This document shows positions 25,349-35,643 of a stretch of 43,065 nucleotides of DNA, one piece after another. Both the position numbers and the translations under genes were made by a program. The notes under the pieces are model-generated. The model was given only the letters and a program-made list of their open reading frames with translations. It was not told the origin of the DNA and searched no databases. This DNA comes from an uncultured Aquimarina sp. (GTDB lineage Bacteria; Bacteroidota; Bacteroidia; Flavobacteriales; Flavobacteriaceae). The stretch covers positions 1 through 43,065 of the forward strand of contig CALFUO010000199.1 of the NCBI GenBank assembly GCA_937929895.1, read 5' to 3'. Numbering within the stretch: the stretch's first letter is position 1; each line of letters opens with the position of its first letter.

Positions 25349-27133
25349 TTAGTGAGTCAATTCTTCTTCTCCTTCTTGTACAGGAGTTGTTTGTGGTGTA
25401 TAATCTTGTCCTTCTATTACATACTCACCGTTCTCTTTTGTCTTACTATAATCATAAGCCCAACGTTGAACAGTAGGTAATTCTGCTGGCCAGTTACCGT
25501 GAATGTGCTCTACCGGTGTAGTCCACTCTAAGGTATTAGATTTCCATGGATTTTGTTCAGCTTTCTTACCATAAAAGATAGAATAGATGAAGTTGTATAA
25601 GAACACTAACTGAGCCGCTGCTGTGATTAATGCAAACACTGTAATTAATACTTGTGTATCTGCTAAATCATCGAAGTAAGGAAAGTTAGTATACGTATAA
25701 TAACGTCTTGGTAAACCTGCCATACCTACAAAATGCATCGGGAAGAAAACCCCGTACGCACCAACTGCAGTTACCCAAAAGTGAACATATCCTAAATTCT
25801 TATTCATCATTTTCCCATACATCTTAGGGAACCAGTGGTACACCCCAGCAAATAAACCGTATAATGCAGAGATACCCATTACTAAGTGAAAGTGAGCTAC
25901 TACGAAATACGTATCATGTACATTAATATCTAATGTACTATCTCCTAAGATAATCCCTGTCAAACCACCAGTGATAAATGTAGATACTAACCCAATAGAA
26001 AATAACATTCCTGGGTTGAACTGTAAATTACCTTTCCAAAGTGTAGTAATGTAGTTAAATGACTTTACTGCGGATGGAATTGCAATTAATAATGTTGTAA
26101 ACGTAAATACCGATCCCAAAAATGGATTCATACCCGACACGAACATGTGGTGACCCCATACAATTGTAGATAAAAATGCAATTGCAATAATAGATCCAAC
26201 CATCGCACGGTAACCAAAAATTGGTTTACGAGCATTTGTTGCGATAATCTCTGAAGTGATCCCTAATGCTGGTAATAATACGATATATACCTCAGGGTGT
26301 CCTAAGAACCAGAATAAGTGCTCGAATAATACTGGAGAACCCCCTTGATTATGTAAAACTTCGCCTTGAATAAAGATATCACTTAAGTAAAATGAGGTAC
26401 CAAAACTTCTATCCATTATTAACAATAACGCTGCTGATAATAATACTGGGAAAGAAATAACCCCAATAACAGCCGTTACAAAGAAAGCCCAGATAGTCAA
26501 TGGAAGACGTGTCATAGACATTCCTTTAGTTCTTAAATTAATTACTGTTACAACGTAGTTTAAAGAACCTAATAAAGAGGATGCAATAAAGATCGCCATT
26601 GCTACTAACCAAAGTGTCATACCTAATCCAGAACCTGGCATTGCTTGTGGTAAAGCACTTAAAGGAGGATAAATAGTCCATCCTGCTGCTGCTGGTCCTG
26701 CTTCGATGAACAAAGAAAATACCATAATGATTGAACTTAAAAAGAACAACCAATAAGATACCATGTTCATGAATCCTGAAGCCATATCACGAGCTCCAAT
26801 CTGCAATGGAATTAATAAGTTACTAAACGTACCTGATAAACCTGCAGTTAATACGAAGAATACCATAATAGTACCATGAATGGTAACTAAAGCTAAATAA
26901 ACATTAGGATCCATAACCCCCTCTGGAGCCCATTTTCCTAACAATACTTCGAAAACCTGAAACGATTGTTCTGGCCATGCTAATTGCATACGGAATAATA
27001 ACGACATTCCGATTCCGATAATACCCATTAACAAACCAGTAATTAAGTACTGTTTTGAGATCATATGGTGATCTTCACTAAAGATATACTTAGTGATAAA
27101 AGTGTCTTTGTGGTGTCCGTGATCTGCTGACAT
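25349..27133 (-). CDS. coxA: Cytochrome c oxidase subunit I
   Basis: A 594-residue integral membrane protein with about twelve helices that reduces oxygen to water at a heme-copper centre. The CuB site is visible as GHPEVY (His cross-linked to Tyr; the Glu here marks the A1 class), VWGHHMF for the two further His, and the heme ligand region VVAHFHLVMG. The N-terminus MSADHGHHKD is His-rich. It is the last gene of the act-cox operon, 34 bases after subunit II. Subunits III and IV are not in the window. Assignment is firm. Confidence 0.97.
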   Translation of the reverse strand: MSADHGHHKDTFITKYIFSEDHHMISKQYLITGLLMGIIGIGMSLLFRMQLAWPEQSFQVFEVLLGKWAPEGVMDPNVYLALVTIHGTIMVFFVLTAGLSGTFSNLLIPLQIGARDMASGFMNMVSYWLFFLSSIIMVFSLFIEAGPAAAGWTIYPPLSALPQAMPGSGLGMTLWLVAMAIFIASSLLGSLNYVVTVINLRTKGMSMTRLPLTIWAFFVTAVIGVISFPVLLSAALLLIMDRSFGTSFYLSDIFIQGEVLHNQGGSPVLFEHLFWFLGHPEVYIVLLPALGITSEIIATNARKPIFGYRAMVGSIIAIAFLSTIVWGHHMFVSGMNPFLGSVFTFTTLLIAIPSAVKSFNYITTLWKGNLQFNPGMLFSIGLVSTFITGGLTGIILGDSTLDINVHDTYFVVAHFHLVMGISALYGLFAGVYHWFPKMYGKMMNKNLGYVHFWVTAVGAYGVFFPMHFVGMAGLPRRYYTYTNFPYFDDLADTQVLITVFALITAAAQLVFLYNFIYSIFYGKKAEQNPWKSNTLEWTTPVEHIHGNWPAELPTVQRWAYDYSKTKENGEYVIEGQDYTPQTTPVQEGEEELTH

Positions 27134-27167
27134 ATCCTCTATCTCTTTTTAATAAAATTATTAAATA

Positions 27168-28229
27168 TTATTTAGACACTACTTGTCTGAAAGTCTTTTG
27201 TTCGGCTAACCAATTGTTAAAATCTTCTTCAGATTCTACAACAATTTTCATTTGCATATTGTAATGAGAAGCACCACAAATCTTATTACATAATAAATAG
27301 TAATCAAATTCGTATGGTTCTAAAGCTTCTTCTCCCTTAGCAATCAATTTTTGGCTATTCTCTCTACGAACGTTGTTGATTGTCTCAACTTTTTCTAACA
27401 TAAAGTCTGTCTGACGCATTTCTTCAGTCGTCTTAATTGGCGTGTACGCAAATTCAGTAATCATACCAGGTACTACGTTCATTTGTGCTCTAAAGAAAGG
27501 CATGTAGGCTGAATGTAATACATCTTGAGAACGCAATTTGAAAATTACCTTTTTATTTACTGGTAAGTGCAGTTCGTTAGTGATGATATCATCTTGACCG
27601 TAATTATCAGACTCGTCAACCCCTAAAGTATTTACTCCTTCAATGAAACGTACATTAGCTTTTCCTAATTCGTTATCTGCTCCCGCATACCTTGCTCTCC
27701 AGGCAAACTGATAAGCGTATAATTCAACTACCATAGCATCCTCCTCTTCATCAATATGCATGATATCAACCCAAGTATATAAACCGTAGATGATCAAACC
27801 TGCAAGTGTAATAATTGGAATACCTGTCCAAATTAACTCTAACGTGTGGCTATCTGCGAAGAATAAAGCCTTTTGGTCTTTTTTTCCTCTATACTTATAA
27901 GCGAAGAAGTGTAATAAAAACTGTGTACAAATTTGAACAAACATAATTAGTACTACTGAAATCTTCATTAACATATCATAGCCCTTACCGTGCTCAGAAG
28001 CAGTTTCTGGTAAGAAATAAGAATTATAGCTGATAAAGCAGTATGCCATTAATCCGTATAGGAAAATCACGAAAGCCAACATTAACTTTCCTTGTGTCTG
28101 GTTGTCTTTATCGTTTGCTATTTCTGAAGTATCTGAATCTCCTCCTAGAGTAAACTTGTAAATCTTTGAAAGTTGCCATACAGAAACTCCCAAAAGGGCT
28201 ACAATTAGTAAGATTAAAAATATCGTCAT
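27168..28229 (-). CDS. coxB: Cytochrome c oxidase subunit II
   Basis: A 353-residue subunit with a membrane-anchored CuA domain that takes electrons from a c-type cytochrome. Hydrophobic segments are at about 1-18, 50-70, 87-107 and 130-150. The CuA site reads CNKICGASHYNM (Cys314, Cys318, His322, Met325), with the further His in VLHSAYMPFF. The usual Glu between the two Cys is Lys here; only its backbone binds copper, and I believe flavobacterial homologues share this. It lies 34 bases after actF and 34 before subunit I. It has extra N-terminal helices compared with proteobacterial forms. Confidence 0.95.
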   Translation of the reverse strand: MTIFLILLIVALLGVSVWQLSKIYKFTLGGDSDTSEIANDKDNQTQGKLMLAFVIFLYGLMAYCFISYNSYFLPETASEHGKGYDMLMKISVVLIMFVQICTQFLLHFFAYKYRGKKDQKALFFADSHTLELIWTGIPIITLAGLIIYGLYTWVDIMHIDEEEDAMVVELYAYQFAWRARYAGADNELGKANVRFIEGVNTLGVDESDNYGQDDIITNELHLPVNKKVIFKLRSQDVLHSAYMPFFRAQMNVVPGMITEFAYTPIKTTEEMRQTDFMLEKVETINNVRRENSQKLIAKGEEALEPYEFDYYLLCNKICGASHYNMQMKIVVESEEDFNNWLAEQKTFRQVVSK

Positions 28230-28263
28230 TGCTCGTTATCTTATAATTAAATACTTCTTTTTA

Positions 28264-29670
28264 TTAATAATGGAAATGTTTACTCTCTTCTAAGTAAGGA
28301 TTTCCTGATGGTTCTAAATCAGCTTTAGTAAGTGCTTTTGTTACAACAAAGATGAATAATCCTAAGAACAACGCTACTGCACTAATTTCTGGTAAACCTA
28401 TTGACCATGATACCCCTACTGTTGCAGGCATTACCATGTTATAAATATCAATGTAGTGACCTATTAAGATGACAATACCAACAGTTACGATAATAAAGTT
28501 GATACGTTTGAAATCAGAGTTCATTAACACCAACAATGGGAACACTAAGTTTAATGCTACCATACCGAAGAATGGTAATGTATAATCGTTAATACGCGTT
28601 ACGAAATAAGTAACCTCTTCTGGAATATCGGAATACCAAATCAACATGAATTGAGAGAACCATAAGTAGGTCCAGAAAATGCTAATACCAAACATAAACT
28701 TTGCTAAATCGTGTAAATGGCTATTATTCACTTTAGCTAAGTATCCCTTAGACTTTAAGAAAATTGTAGTTAATGCTATTACAGTGATTCCACTTACAAA
28801 CATACTAGCAAACACATACCATCCAAATAAGGTACTAAACCAGTGCGGATCGAAACTCATAATCCAGTCCCAAGACATCATAGATTCAGAGTAAATAAAT
28901 ACTACTAAAAATACTGCTGCTGCTTTAAAACTTTTCTTATACCATACATTTCCTGCAGGTTCCTCATCTTGTTTTCTAGAAAACTTAACTGCGAAATGTC
29001 TATATACATTCCAAGCAATTAAATACAATGCTGCACGGATTAAGAATGCTGGTACGTTTAACCAACCTTGTTTTCCTTGAAGTAATTCGTCGTGAGCAAC
29101 TACTTCAGAATCCATCCACACAAATAAGTGATTTAAATGGAAACCTGATAATGCCAAAATGATAAACACGATTATTCCTCCAGGAAGTAAGTAAGCAGTA
29201 ATTGCTTCCATCACTCTGAACAATAATGGTGACCATCCTGCTTGAGCCGCAAATTGAATTGCATAAAACACTAACACTCCCAACGCAATCATAAAGAAAA
29301 AGAATGCTGCAACATATAACGCTGCCCAAGGCTTGTTTTGTAATTGGTGTAGAACGTGATGTAAATGTTTTTCGTGTTCAGTATGCGCCTCATCTTGAAC
29401 AGTTACTTCATGAGTATTATGTCCATGTGCATCTTCTCCATGCGCTGCGTGATGACTCTCCGCTTTATGAGCATCTCCGTGGCTATCATGATCAGCAGCA
29501 TGCGCATCTCCGTGCGATGCTCCATGTCCGCCATGATGCTGACTAGCTAAAATTTGCTCTACTTCTTCTGTTGAACTCGGTGCACTTGAAAAGCTAATTG
29601 CCAAACCAATGATTCCTAAAACCATTAGCACAAGTGGTAATATCTTTATATTATTTTTGAATGTGTTCAT
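28264..29670 (-). CDS. actF: Alternative complex III membrane subunit ActF with His-rich insert
   Basis: A 468-residue polytopic membrane protein of the menaquinol:cytochrome c oxidoreductase (ActF, ActC-related fold). After one N-terminal helix (about residues 10-28) comes a segment (45-108) with about 20 His, then the remaining eight or nine helices, including WNVYRHFAVKF and IFWTYLWFSQFMLIWYS. The His segment should face the periplasm if the first helix is a signal anchor. ActC/ActF-type subunits carry the quinone-side proton path. It is 34 bases ahead of coxB. The His-rich segment is the odd feature; its role is unknown and may be metal buffering for heme and copper assembly. Confidence 0.92.
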   Translation of the reverse strand: MNTFKNNIKILPLVLMVLGIIGLAISFSSAPSSTEEVEQILASQHHGGHGASHGDAHAADHDSHGDAHKAESHHAAHGEDAHGHNTHEVTVQDEAHTEHEKHLHHVLHQLQNKPWAALYVAAFFFFMIALGVLVFYAIQFAAQAGWSPLLFRVMEAITAYLLPGGIIVFIILALSGFHLNHLFVWMDSEVVAHDELLQGKQGWLNVPAFLIRAALYLIAWNVYRHFAVKFSRKQDEEPAGNVWYKKSFKAAAVFLVVFIYSESMMSWDWIMSFDPHWFSTLFGWYVFASMFVSGITVIALTTIFLKSKGYLAKVNNSHLHDLAKFMFGISIFWTYLWFSQFMLIWYSDIPEEVTYFVTRINDYTLPFFGMVALNLVFPLLVLMNSDFKRINFIIVTVGIVILIGHYIDIYNMVMPATVGVSWSIGLPEISAVALFLGLFIFVVTKALTKADLEPSGNPYLEESKHFHY

Positions 29671-29692
29671 AACTTTAAACCAGAGTCCTTAA

Positions 29693-30517
29693 TTATTTTA
29701 ATCCTGCTTCTTTATGCGAATGATGAGACTTTCCACCTATTAAAGGCTTTTTAGAATGACTCTTCGCTTCTTGAATTGTACTTTCTACTTGCTCTAAAGA
29801 ATGCTGATTTGCATGAGCATCCTCTTCCCCTTCTAAACCAACTGTACCCAGAGATACAGCTTCAACTTTAGGAGCCTTCGCTGTAACACTGTTTTCATAT
29901 CCGAATAAGTATACTTGATTGCTCTTAGGATTTGAAATGTTATCGATCCTAGATTCTTTACCTTCAAGTTTTGCTTTCAATTGCTCTACATACTGAGCAA
30001 TTAACCAACGCTCTTCGGTACTGGTTTGCGCAGCATAAGAACCCATGGAGTTAATTCCATAATAAATCACGTGATAAATACTTCCCTCTGTAATCGCACG
30101 TCCAGCATCATCATAACTAGGTACCCCAAGAATTTTTTCTCTTTTAACTAAAGTACCTTTACCGTTACCCTTTGCTCCGTGACAAATCGCACAATAGATA
30201 TCATAAAGTGCTTTTCCCTTTTCTGTATTTTCCTTTGTGTAAGGCAATGGATTTTTAGAACCTTCCTTAGCTGCTAAATAACCAGCACGGTCGTTAGCAT
30301 AATCGTAAGGCAACCATCCTCTTTTTACAGTACCATCAACAGGAGTTAAAGCTTCTGAAGTGAAATTCTTAGCAAAAACCTCATGAGAACTATAAGCTTC
30401 ATAGCCTAATGACTCGTACATATTAGGGAAATATTGATAGTTTGGTTTTTTCTTGTTTTGACAAGAAACCGCAACCAATGCTACTGCAACTAATCCTATT
30501 TTAAAAACTGCTCTCAT
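29693..30517 (-). CDS. actE: Alternative complex III monoheme cytochrome c subunit ActE
   Basis: A 274-residue lipoprotein (lipobox AVSC, Cys19) with a single heme site CAICHGAKGNGKG (Cys109-His113) and a methionine-bearing segment INSMGSYA as a likely sixth ligand. It passes electrons out of the complex on the periplasmic side. It lies 4 bases after actD. The C-terminal tail has a loose His-rich stretch (GGKSHHSHKEAG), like those of actF, actC and coxA in this operon. Length and position are normal for the cluster. Confidence 0.94.
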   Translation of the reverse strand: MRAVFKIGLVAVALVAVSCQNKKKPNYQYFPNMYESLGYEAYSSHEVFAKNFTSEALTPVDGTVKRGWLPYDYANDRAGYLAAKEGSKNPLPYTKENTEKGKALYDIYCAICHGAKGNGKGTLVKREKILGVPSYDDAGRAITEGSIYHVIYYGINSMGSYAAQTSTEERWLIAQYVEQLKAKLEGKESRIDNISNPKSNQVYLFGYENSVTAKAPKVEAVSLGTVGLEGEEDAHANQHSLEQVESTIQEAKSHSKKPLIGGKSHHSHKEAGLK

Positions 30518-30521
30518 CGAC

Positions 30522-31046
30522 TTATTGGTTTTTAAAATTAACTTCCTCTGCTCCTGTTAATTTTAAGAAAGCGTCTAATTCACTTTCTTCAACATGTGAA
30601 GCATCTAACTCGATACAGAATAAATCGTCTGTAGTTCTTTCGTTGGGATTTTCTGCTTTCTTAAAAGGCCATAATTTACTTCTCATATAAAAAGTAATAA
30701 CCATTAAGTGGGCTGCAAAAAACACCGTTAATTCGAACATAATAGGAATGAAAGAAGGTAAGTTTTCGATATAACTAAAACTTGGTTTTCCTCCAATGTT
30801 TTGTGGCCAGTCTTCGATCATGATGAAATTCATCATAGTCGTAGCTACTGTCAAACCGATCAATCCGTAAATAAATGCGCAAATCGCAAGACGTGTATGA
30901 GGTAAACCTAATACTTTATCTAACCCATGTACTGGGAAAGGCGTATAAACGTCCTCGATATGATAGTGCTTTTTCTTACACGCTTTTACAGCGTCCATTA
31001 AAACCTCGTCATCGAGATAATAAGCATGAGCAACTTTTGAAGCCAT
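30522..31046 (-). CDS. actD: Alternative complex III subunit ActD (DUF3341)
   Basis: A 174-residue membrane subunit matching DUF3341: VHGLDKVLGLPHTRLAICAF near the start, two transmembrane segments (about 52-72 and 97-120), and the conserved phrase NIGGKPSFSYIENLPSFIPI between them. It interacts with ActC/ActF in known structures of the complex. It lies 19 bases after actC and 4 bases before actE, so it is translated from the same message. Nothing unusual. Confidence 0.95.
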   Translation of the reverse strand: MASKVAHAYYLDDEVLMDAVKACKKKHYHIEDVYTPFPVHGLDKVLGLPHTRLAICAFIYGLIGLTVATTMMNFIMIEDWPQNIGGKPSFSYIENLPSFIPIMFELTVFFAAHLMVITFYMRSKLWPFKKAENPNERTTDDLFCIELDASHVEESELDAFLKLTGAEEVNFKNQ

Positions 31047-31065
31047 ACAATACTTAATTTATATA

Positions 31066-32514
31066 TTAATGGTGATCGTCGTGATCATCACCTAATAGTT
31101 CAACAATACCTTCAGCTCTTTCGTAAGTTGGTTTTCCCGCATCACGCAATTTTTTATATTTTTCTCCTGAAGCTTTCATAATTGACTTCACCTCTGCTTG
31201 CGCAATTACAGGGAAGCTACGTGCGTATAATAAGAATAATACAAAGAAGAAACCTATGGTCCCTATATAAATTCCTATATCTACAAATGTTGGTGAAAAC
31301 ATTGTCCATGATGATGGTAAGTAATCACGGTGTAACGATGTTACAATAATTACAAAACGCTCAAACCACATTCCTATGTTTACAATAAGTGAGATGAAGA
31401 AAGAAAACATAATACTTCTTCTCAACTTAGGAATCCACATAAACTGAGGAGAGAATACGTTACAAGTCATCATTGACCAGTATGCCCACCAGTATGGTCC
31501 TGTTGCACGATTTAAGAATGCATATTGTTCGTATTCTACACCTGAGTACCATGCTACGAAAAGCTCTGTAATATAGGCTACCCCCACAATAGAACCCGTA
31601 ATCATAATTACCAAGTTCATTAATTCAATATGTTGAAGTGTAATATAGTTTTCCATATTACATACTTTACGCATGATGATCAATAATGTATTCACCATTG
31701 CGAATCCTGAGAAGATTGCCCCTGCTACAAAGTATGGAGGGAAAATCGTCGTATGCCATCCTGGAATTACAGAGGTTGCAAAGTCAAAAGATACTATCGT
31801 ATGAACCGAAAGTACTAATGGTGTTGCTAAACCAGCTAACACTAAAGACACCTCTTCAAAACGTTGCCAATCTTTTACTCTTCCTGACCATCCAAAAGAT
31901 AAGATTCCATAAATCTTTTTTGTAAATGGTGTTACCGCACGGTCACGAATCATCGCAAAGTCAGGTAACAAACCAGTCCACCAGAATACTAATGAAACCG
32001 ATAAATATGTTGAAATAGCGAATACATCCCAAAGTAATGGGGAATTAAAGTTAACCCATAACGATCCAAATTGGTTAGGTATTGGCAATACCCAGTAAGC
32101 TAACCATGGACGTCCCATATGAATGATCGGAAACAAACCTGCTTGTACAACGGCGAAAATTGTCATCGCCTCTGCAGAACGGTTAATCGCCATACGCCAT
32201 TTCTGACGAAACAGTAATAATACCGCCGATATCAGGGTTCCTGCGTGCCCGATACCTACCCACCATACGAAGTTCGTGATATCCCACGCCCATCCTACAG
32301 TTTTATTTAAACCCCATGTACCGATCCCGGTTGACACGGTGTATACAATACATCCTAATCCCCACGCAAAGGCAATTAAAGCGATAGAAAATGCAATCCA
32401 CCAGTGCTTATTTGCTCTACCTTCTACAGGTGCTACCACATCTAAAGTGATATCGTGGTAAGACTTATCACCTGTTACAAGAGGCGTTCTTATGGGTGCT
32501 TCGTAATGAGACAT
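31066..32514 (-). CDS. actC: Alternative complex III quinol-binding membrane subunit ActC (NrfD-like)
   Basis: A 482-residue NrfD/PsrC-type protein with about ten transmembrane helices that holds the menaquinol site next to the iron-sulfur domain of ActB. Phrases VGWAWDITNFVWWVGIGHAGT, SAEAMTIFAVVQAGLFPIIHMGRPWL and SLHRDYLPSSWTMF are conserved in the family (these are quoted in part). It follows actB by 29 bases. Its C-terminus ends LLGDDHDDHH, one of several His-rich tails in this operon. Confidence 0.95.
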   Translation of the reverse strand: MSHYEAPIRTPLVTGDKSYHDITLDVVAPVEGRANKHWWIAFSIALIAFAWGLGCIVYTVSTGIGTWGLNKTVGWAWDITNFVWWVGIGHAGTLISAVLLLFRQKWRMAINRSAEAMTIFAVVQAGLFPIIHMGRPWLAYWVLPIPNQFGSLWVNFNSPLLWDVFAISTYLSVSLVFWWTGLLPDFAMIRDRAVTPFTKKIYGILSFGWSGRVKDWQRFEEVSLVLAGLATPLVLSVHTIVSFDFATSVIPGWHTTIFPPYFVAGAIFSGFAMVNTLLIIMRKVCNMENYITLQHIELMNLVIMITGSIVGVAYITELFVAWYSGVEYEQYAFLNRATGPYWWAYWSMMTCNVFSPQFMWIPKLRRSIMFSFFISLIVNIGMWFERFVIIVTSLHRDYLPSSWTMFSPTFVDIGIYIGTIGFFFVLFLLYARSFPVIAQAEVKSIMKASGEKYKKLRDAGKPTYERAEGIVELLGDDHDDHH

Positions 32515-32543
32515 AATTTATTCTTGTTTAAGTCTTTTAATAA

Positions 32544-35500
32544 TTAAGCTTTCGTGTTACGTACCTTTAATTGATACTGAACATTCGGTTTTACTCCAAT
32601 ATGCTCTAATAAGTGATACATACGGTCACTTTCTTTAGATTTAGCTACACCACTTTCTTTGTCATTAATATCACCGAAAGCAATTGCACCTGTAGTACAA
32701 GCATTAGAACATGCCGTTTGGAATTCTCCTTCTCTAACCGGACGTCCTTCGCGCTTCGCATCAAGAATTGTTTTCTGCGTCATTTGCATACACATAGAAC
32801 ATTTCTCCATAACACCTCTAGAACGTGCTGTAACATCTGGATTCACAACCATACGACCTAAATCGTTATTCATATGGAAATCGAATTCATCGTTTCCATT
32901 ATACAAGAACCAGTTGAAACGACGTACTTTATAAGGACAGTTATTTGCACAATAACGCGTACCTACACAACGGTTATATGCCATATGGTTTTGACCTTGA
33001 CGACCGTGTGAAGTTGCAGCTACTGGACATACTGTTTCACATGGAGCATGGTTACAGTGCTGACACATTACTGGCTGGAATACTACCTGAGGATTCTCTG
33101 AAGGATCTTCGATACTTCCAAATCCAGATAAGTTTTCACCTAAACCACTAAATCCTTCTTTTTTCTCTACATCTCCTGCAAAGGTCTCTTCAGAAGAATA
33201 GTATCTATCGATACGTAACCAGTGCATATCACGTGATCTACGTACTTCAGACTTCCCTACAACGGGCACATTGTTTTCTGCATGACATGCAATTACACAA
33301 GTACCACAACCTGTACAAGAGTTCAAGTCGATAGATAAGTTAAAATGATGCCCTATAGAACGATCAAACTCTTCCCATAAGTCAGCATCCGGAGACGTAA
33401 CTTCGATTTCTTCGTGATCTAAAGATACTTTAGGTACTGCATTGTAGTACTCTTTATCTTTAGTATTAAAGATCTCTAATGTAGTTTCCTTAACGATATC
33501 TCCACGTCCCATCAATGTTTTATGTAACTGAACACATGCAAACTCATGCTCTCCAGAAACTTTCTCGATAGTTACGTTTTGAACCTTTCCAAAACCTTGA
33601 TATAATGAGTAGGCATTAACACCTACTTGCATTTCTTCTTTTAATCCTTCTGTACGACCATAACCTAAAGCTAAACCTACTGTTCCTTTAGCTTGACCTG
33701 GCTGAATGTAAACTGGCACATTTTCTAAAGTAACACCTCCAACGGTTACTTTAACTAAACTACCATTTAACGCTCCGTTAGCTACATTCCAGTTTTCTAA
33801 CCCTAATGCTTCTGCATCAGCCTTAGAAACGGTTAAGTAGTTATCCCAAGAAGTCCTTGTTAATGGATCTGGAAATTCTTGTAACCATGGGTTGTTAGCC
33901 TGTTGACCATCACCCATTCCTGTTTTTGTATACAATACTAACTCTAATCCTGATGGCTTAGCACCGCTTAAACTAGAAGCATTAATATTGAAACTTGGAG
34001 CAGATGCTACACTAGCACTTGTAGTAAAGAACCCATCATGTAATGCTTTATTAAAAGACTTACCTCCTAATATTTCTGCACTCCAAACTTGCTTTAAATA
34101 TTGATCGAAAGCAACAGGGTTACCTACTAGTTTCAACAATGTATCTTGGAATTGACGCGTATCAAATAGTGGGCGGATTGTTGGCTGTGTTAAACCAAAC
34201 TTCCCTTTCACTAATTCTACATCACCCCAAGACTCTAAGAAATGTGGAGTAGTCGCCACGAATTCACTTACAGAAGCTGTTTCATCTGGAGTAGAAGAGA
34301 AAGACACAACTACATCAACATTCTTCTTTAAGCTTTCTGCAAAAGCCTCTCCTTTTGGCAAGGTATATACTGGATTAGATCCTATCGTAAATAAAGCACC
34401 TACTTTACCTGAATTTACATCAGCTATTAATTGCTCTACCTTAGCAGAATCACCAACAAATGCAGTTTTAGGCTGCTTAGCAGAAAATGCTTTACTATGT
34501 AATTTCTCATTAATTGCTAAAGCAATTAATTGAGCATTTTTATCTTCAACACCTGTTAAAACAACAGCATTACTCCCTGCTTCCTTAATTTCAGCCGCAG
34601 TTTTAACAACTACTTGCTTTAAATTCTTAGGAAGATTAGCAGAAACTCCAGCTCCAGTAATTAAGCTGTATAATTCTAGCAGCACTTGTTTTAACTCGTA
34701 ATTAGTTGCCGCAATACGCTTATCTGCATTAGCACCAGCTAATGACATATTAGATTCGAATTGGATGTGTCGAGACATTTTCCCATGCTTAGGAACACGT
34801 CCTTTAGCATATCCAGACTCATAACCACCACCTTGCCAATCTCCTAAAAAGTCAGCACCAACACCAACAATTACGTCAGCTTTTTCTAAATCGTATCCCG
34901 CTAACGCTCTTTCTCCATAAGTGGCTTCGAAAGCATCTAACGCCGTAGTATGAGAAACAGAATCGTAACTAACTTGCTTTACATTTGGAAATTTAGAAGC
35001 AAACTCAGCAATTACCTTTTTTGTTGCAGGACCAGAAAAACTCTGAGTCAACAACACGATATCACCTTTTACATTCCCTAAACGCTTTGCAAGTTCTGCA
35101 TCAAACTTCTCCCACGTTACAGGCTTCCCTGCAATATGTGGTTTTTTCAACCTCGAAGTATCGTACATCGAAAGAACAGACGCATGCATACGACCATTAG
35201 CATCACCAGTAGCTCCCGCTAATGCATTACTTTCAACTTTTATCGGACGACCTTCTCTAGTTTTGATAAGTATGTTTGCAAAATCGAATCCATCTGCAAT
35301 AGTTGTCGCATAATAATTAGCAACACCAGGAACAATCTGTTCTGGTTGCACTACATAAGGAATTGATTTCACCACTGGACCCTCACAAGCTGCTAACGTA
35401 GCTGCAGCTGTACTAAATCCAACATATTTTAAGAAATCTCTACGTGATGTCGATGAACTCTCTAGCGACGACTCGTCTTCTAAGAAACCATTAATTGGCA

Positions 35501-35594
35501 ATTCTTCAGAAAACTCATTTTGCTTAAGTGCCTCAATCATCGAGCTATCTTTTAGCTCCTCAACACTTTTCCAGTATTTCTTGTTTGATGACAT
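32544..35594 (-). CDS. actB: Alternative complex III subunit ActB (molybdopterin-oxidoreductase-like, iron-sulfur)
   Basis: A 1016-residue fusion protein with a Tat-like signal (SRRDFLK at 50-56) and a lipobox-like LAAC (Cys70). The middle is a molybdopterin-oxidoreductase fold that in this complex lacks the cofactor. The C-terminal part has four cysteine groups: CTGCGTCVIACH (from Cys760), CQHCNHAPCETVCP (844), CVGTRYCANNCP (876) and CSMC (932) with later Cys, giving three 4Fe-4S and one 3Fe-4S cluster in the known complex. It moves electrons from the quinol site of ActC to the hemes of ActA/ActE. It follows actA by 49 bases. The annotation is firm from order and motifs. Confidence 0.96.
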   Translation of the reverse strand: MSSNKKYWKSVEELKDSSMIEALKQNEFSEELPINGFLEDESSLESSSTSRRDFLKYVGFSTAAATLAACEGPVVKSIPYVVQPEQIVPGVANYYATTIADGFDFANILIKTREGRPIKVESNALAGATGDANGRMHASVLSMYDTSRLKKPHIAGKPVTWEKFDAELAKRLGNVKGDIVLLTQSFSGPATKKVIAEFASKFPNVKQVSYDSVSHTTALDAFEATYGERALAGYDLEKADVIVGVGADFLGDWQGGGYESGYAKGRVPKHGKMSRHIQFESNMSLAGANADKRIAATNYELKQVLLELYSLITGAGVSANLPKNLKQVVVKTAAEIKEAGSNAVVLTGVEDKNAQLIALAINEKLHSKAFSAKQPKTAFVGDSAKVEQLIADVNSGKVGALFTIGSNPVYTLPKGEAFAESLKKNVDVVVSFSSTPDETASVSEFVATTPHFLESWGDVELVKGKFGLTQPTIRPLFDTRQFQDTLLKLVGNPVAFDQYLKQVWSAEILGGKSFNKALHDGFFTTSASVASAPSFNINASSLSGAKPSGLELVLYTKTGMGDGQQANNPWLQEFPDPLTRTSWDNYLTVSKADAEALGLENWNVANGALNGSLVKVTVGGVTLENVPVYIQPGQAKGTVGLALGYGRTEGLKEEMQVGVNAYSLYQGFGKVQNVTIEKVSGEHEFACVQLHKTLMGRGDIVKETTLEIFNTKDKEYYNAVPKVSLDHEEIEVTSPDADLWEEFDRSIGHHFNLSIDLNSCTGCGTCVIACHAENNVPVVGKSEVRRSRDMHWLRIDRYYSSEETFAGDVEKKEGFSGLGENLSGFGSIEDPSENPQVVFQPVMCQHCNHAPCETVCPVAATSHGRQGQNHMAYNRCVGTRYCANNCPYKVRRFNWFLYNGNDEFDFHMNNDLGRMVVNPDVTARSRGVMEKCSMCMQMTQKTILDAKREGRPVREGEFQTACSNACTTGAIAFGDINDKESGVAKSKESDRMYHLLEHIGVKPNVQYQLKVRNTKA

Positions 35595-35643
35595 ATATTA
35601 AACTTGTTTGCTTCTTAATGATAATTTTTAGATAAACCCTGTA

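Noticed and set aside
29304-29550. Open frames on the plus strand opposite the His-rich part of actF
   Set aside because: They arise from the biased His codons of actF on the other strand and have no start signal or known domain.
32613-32934. Plus-strand open frames opposite the iron-sulfur part of actB
   Set aside because: Shadow frames; the minus strand has the conserved cysteine motifs.
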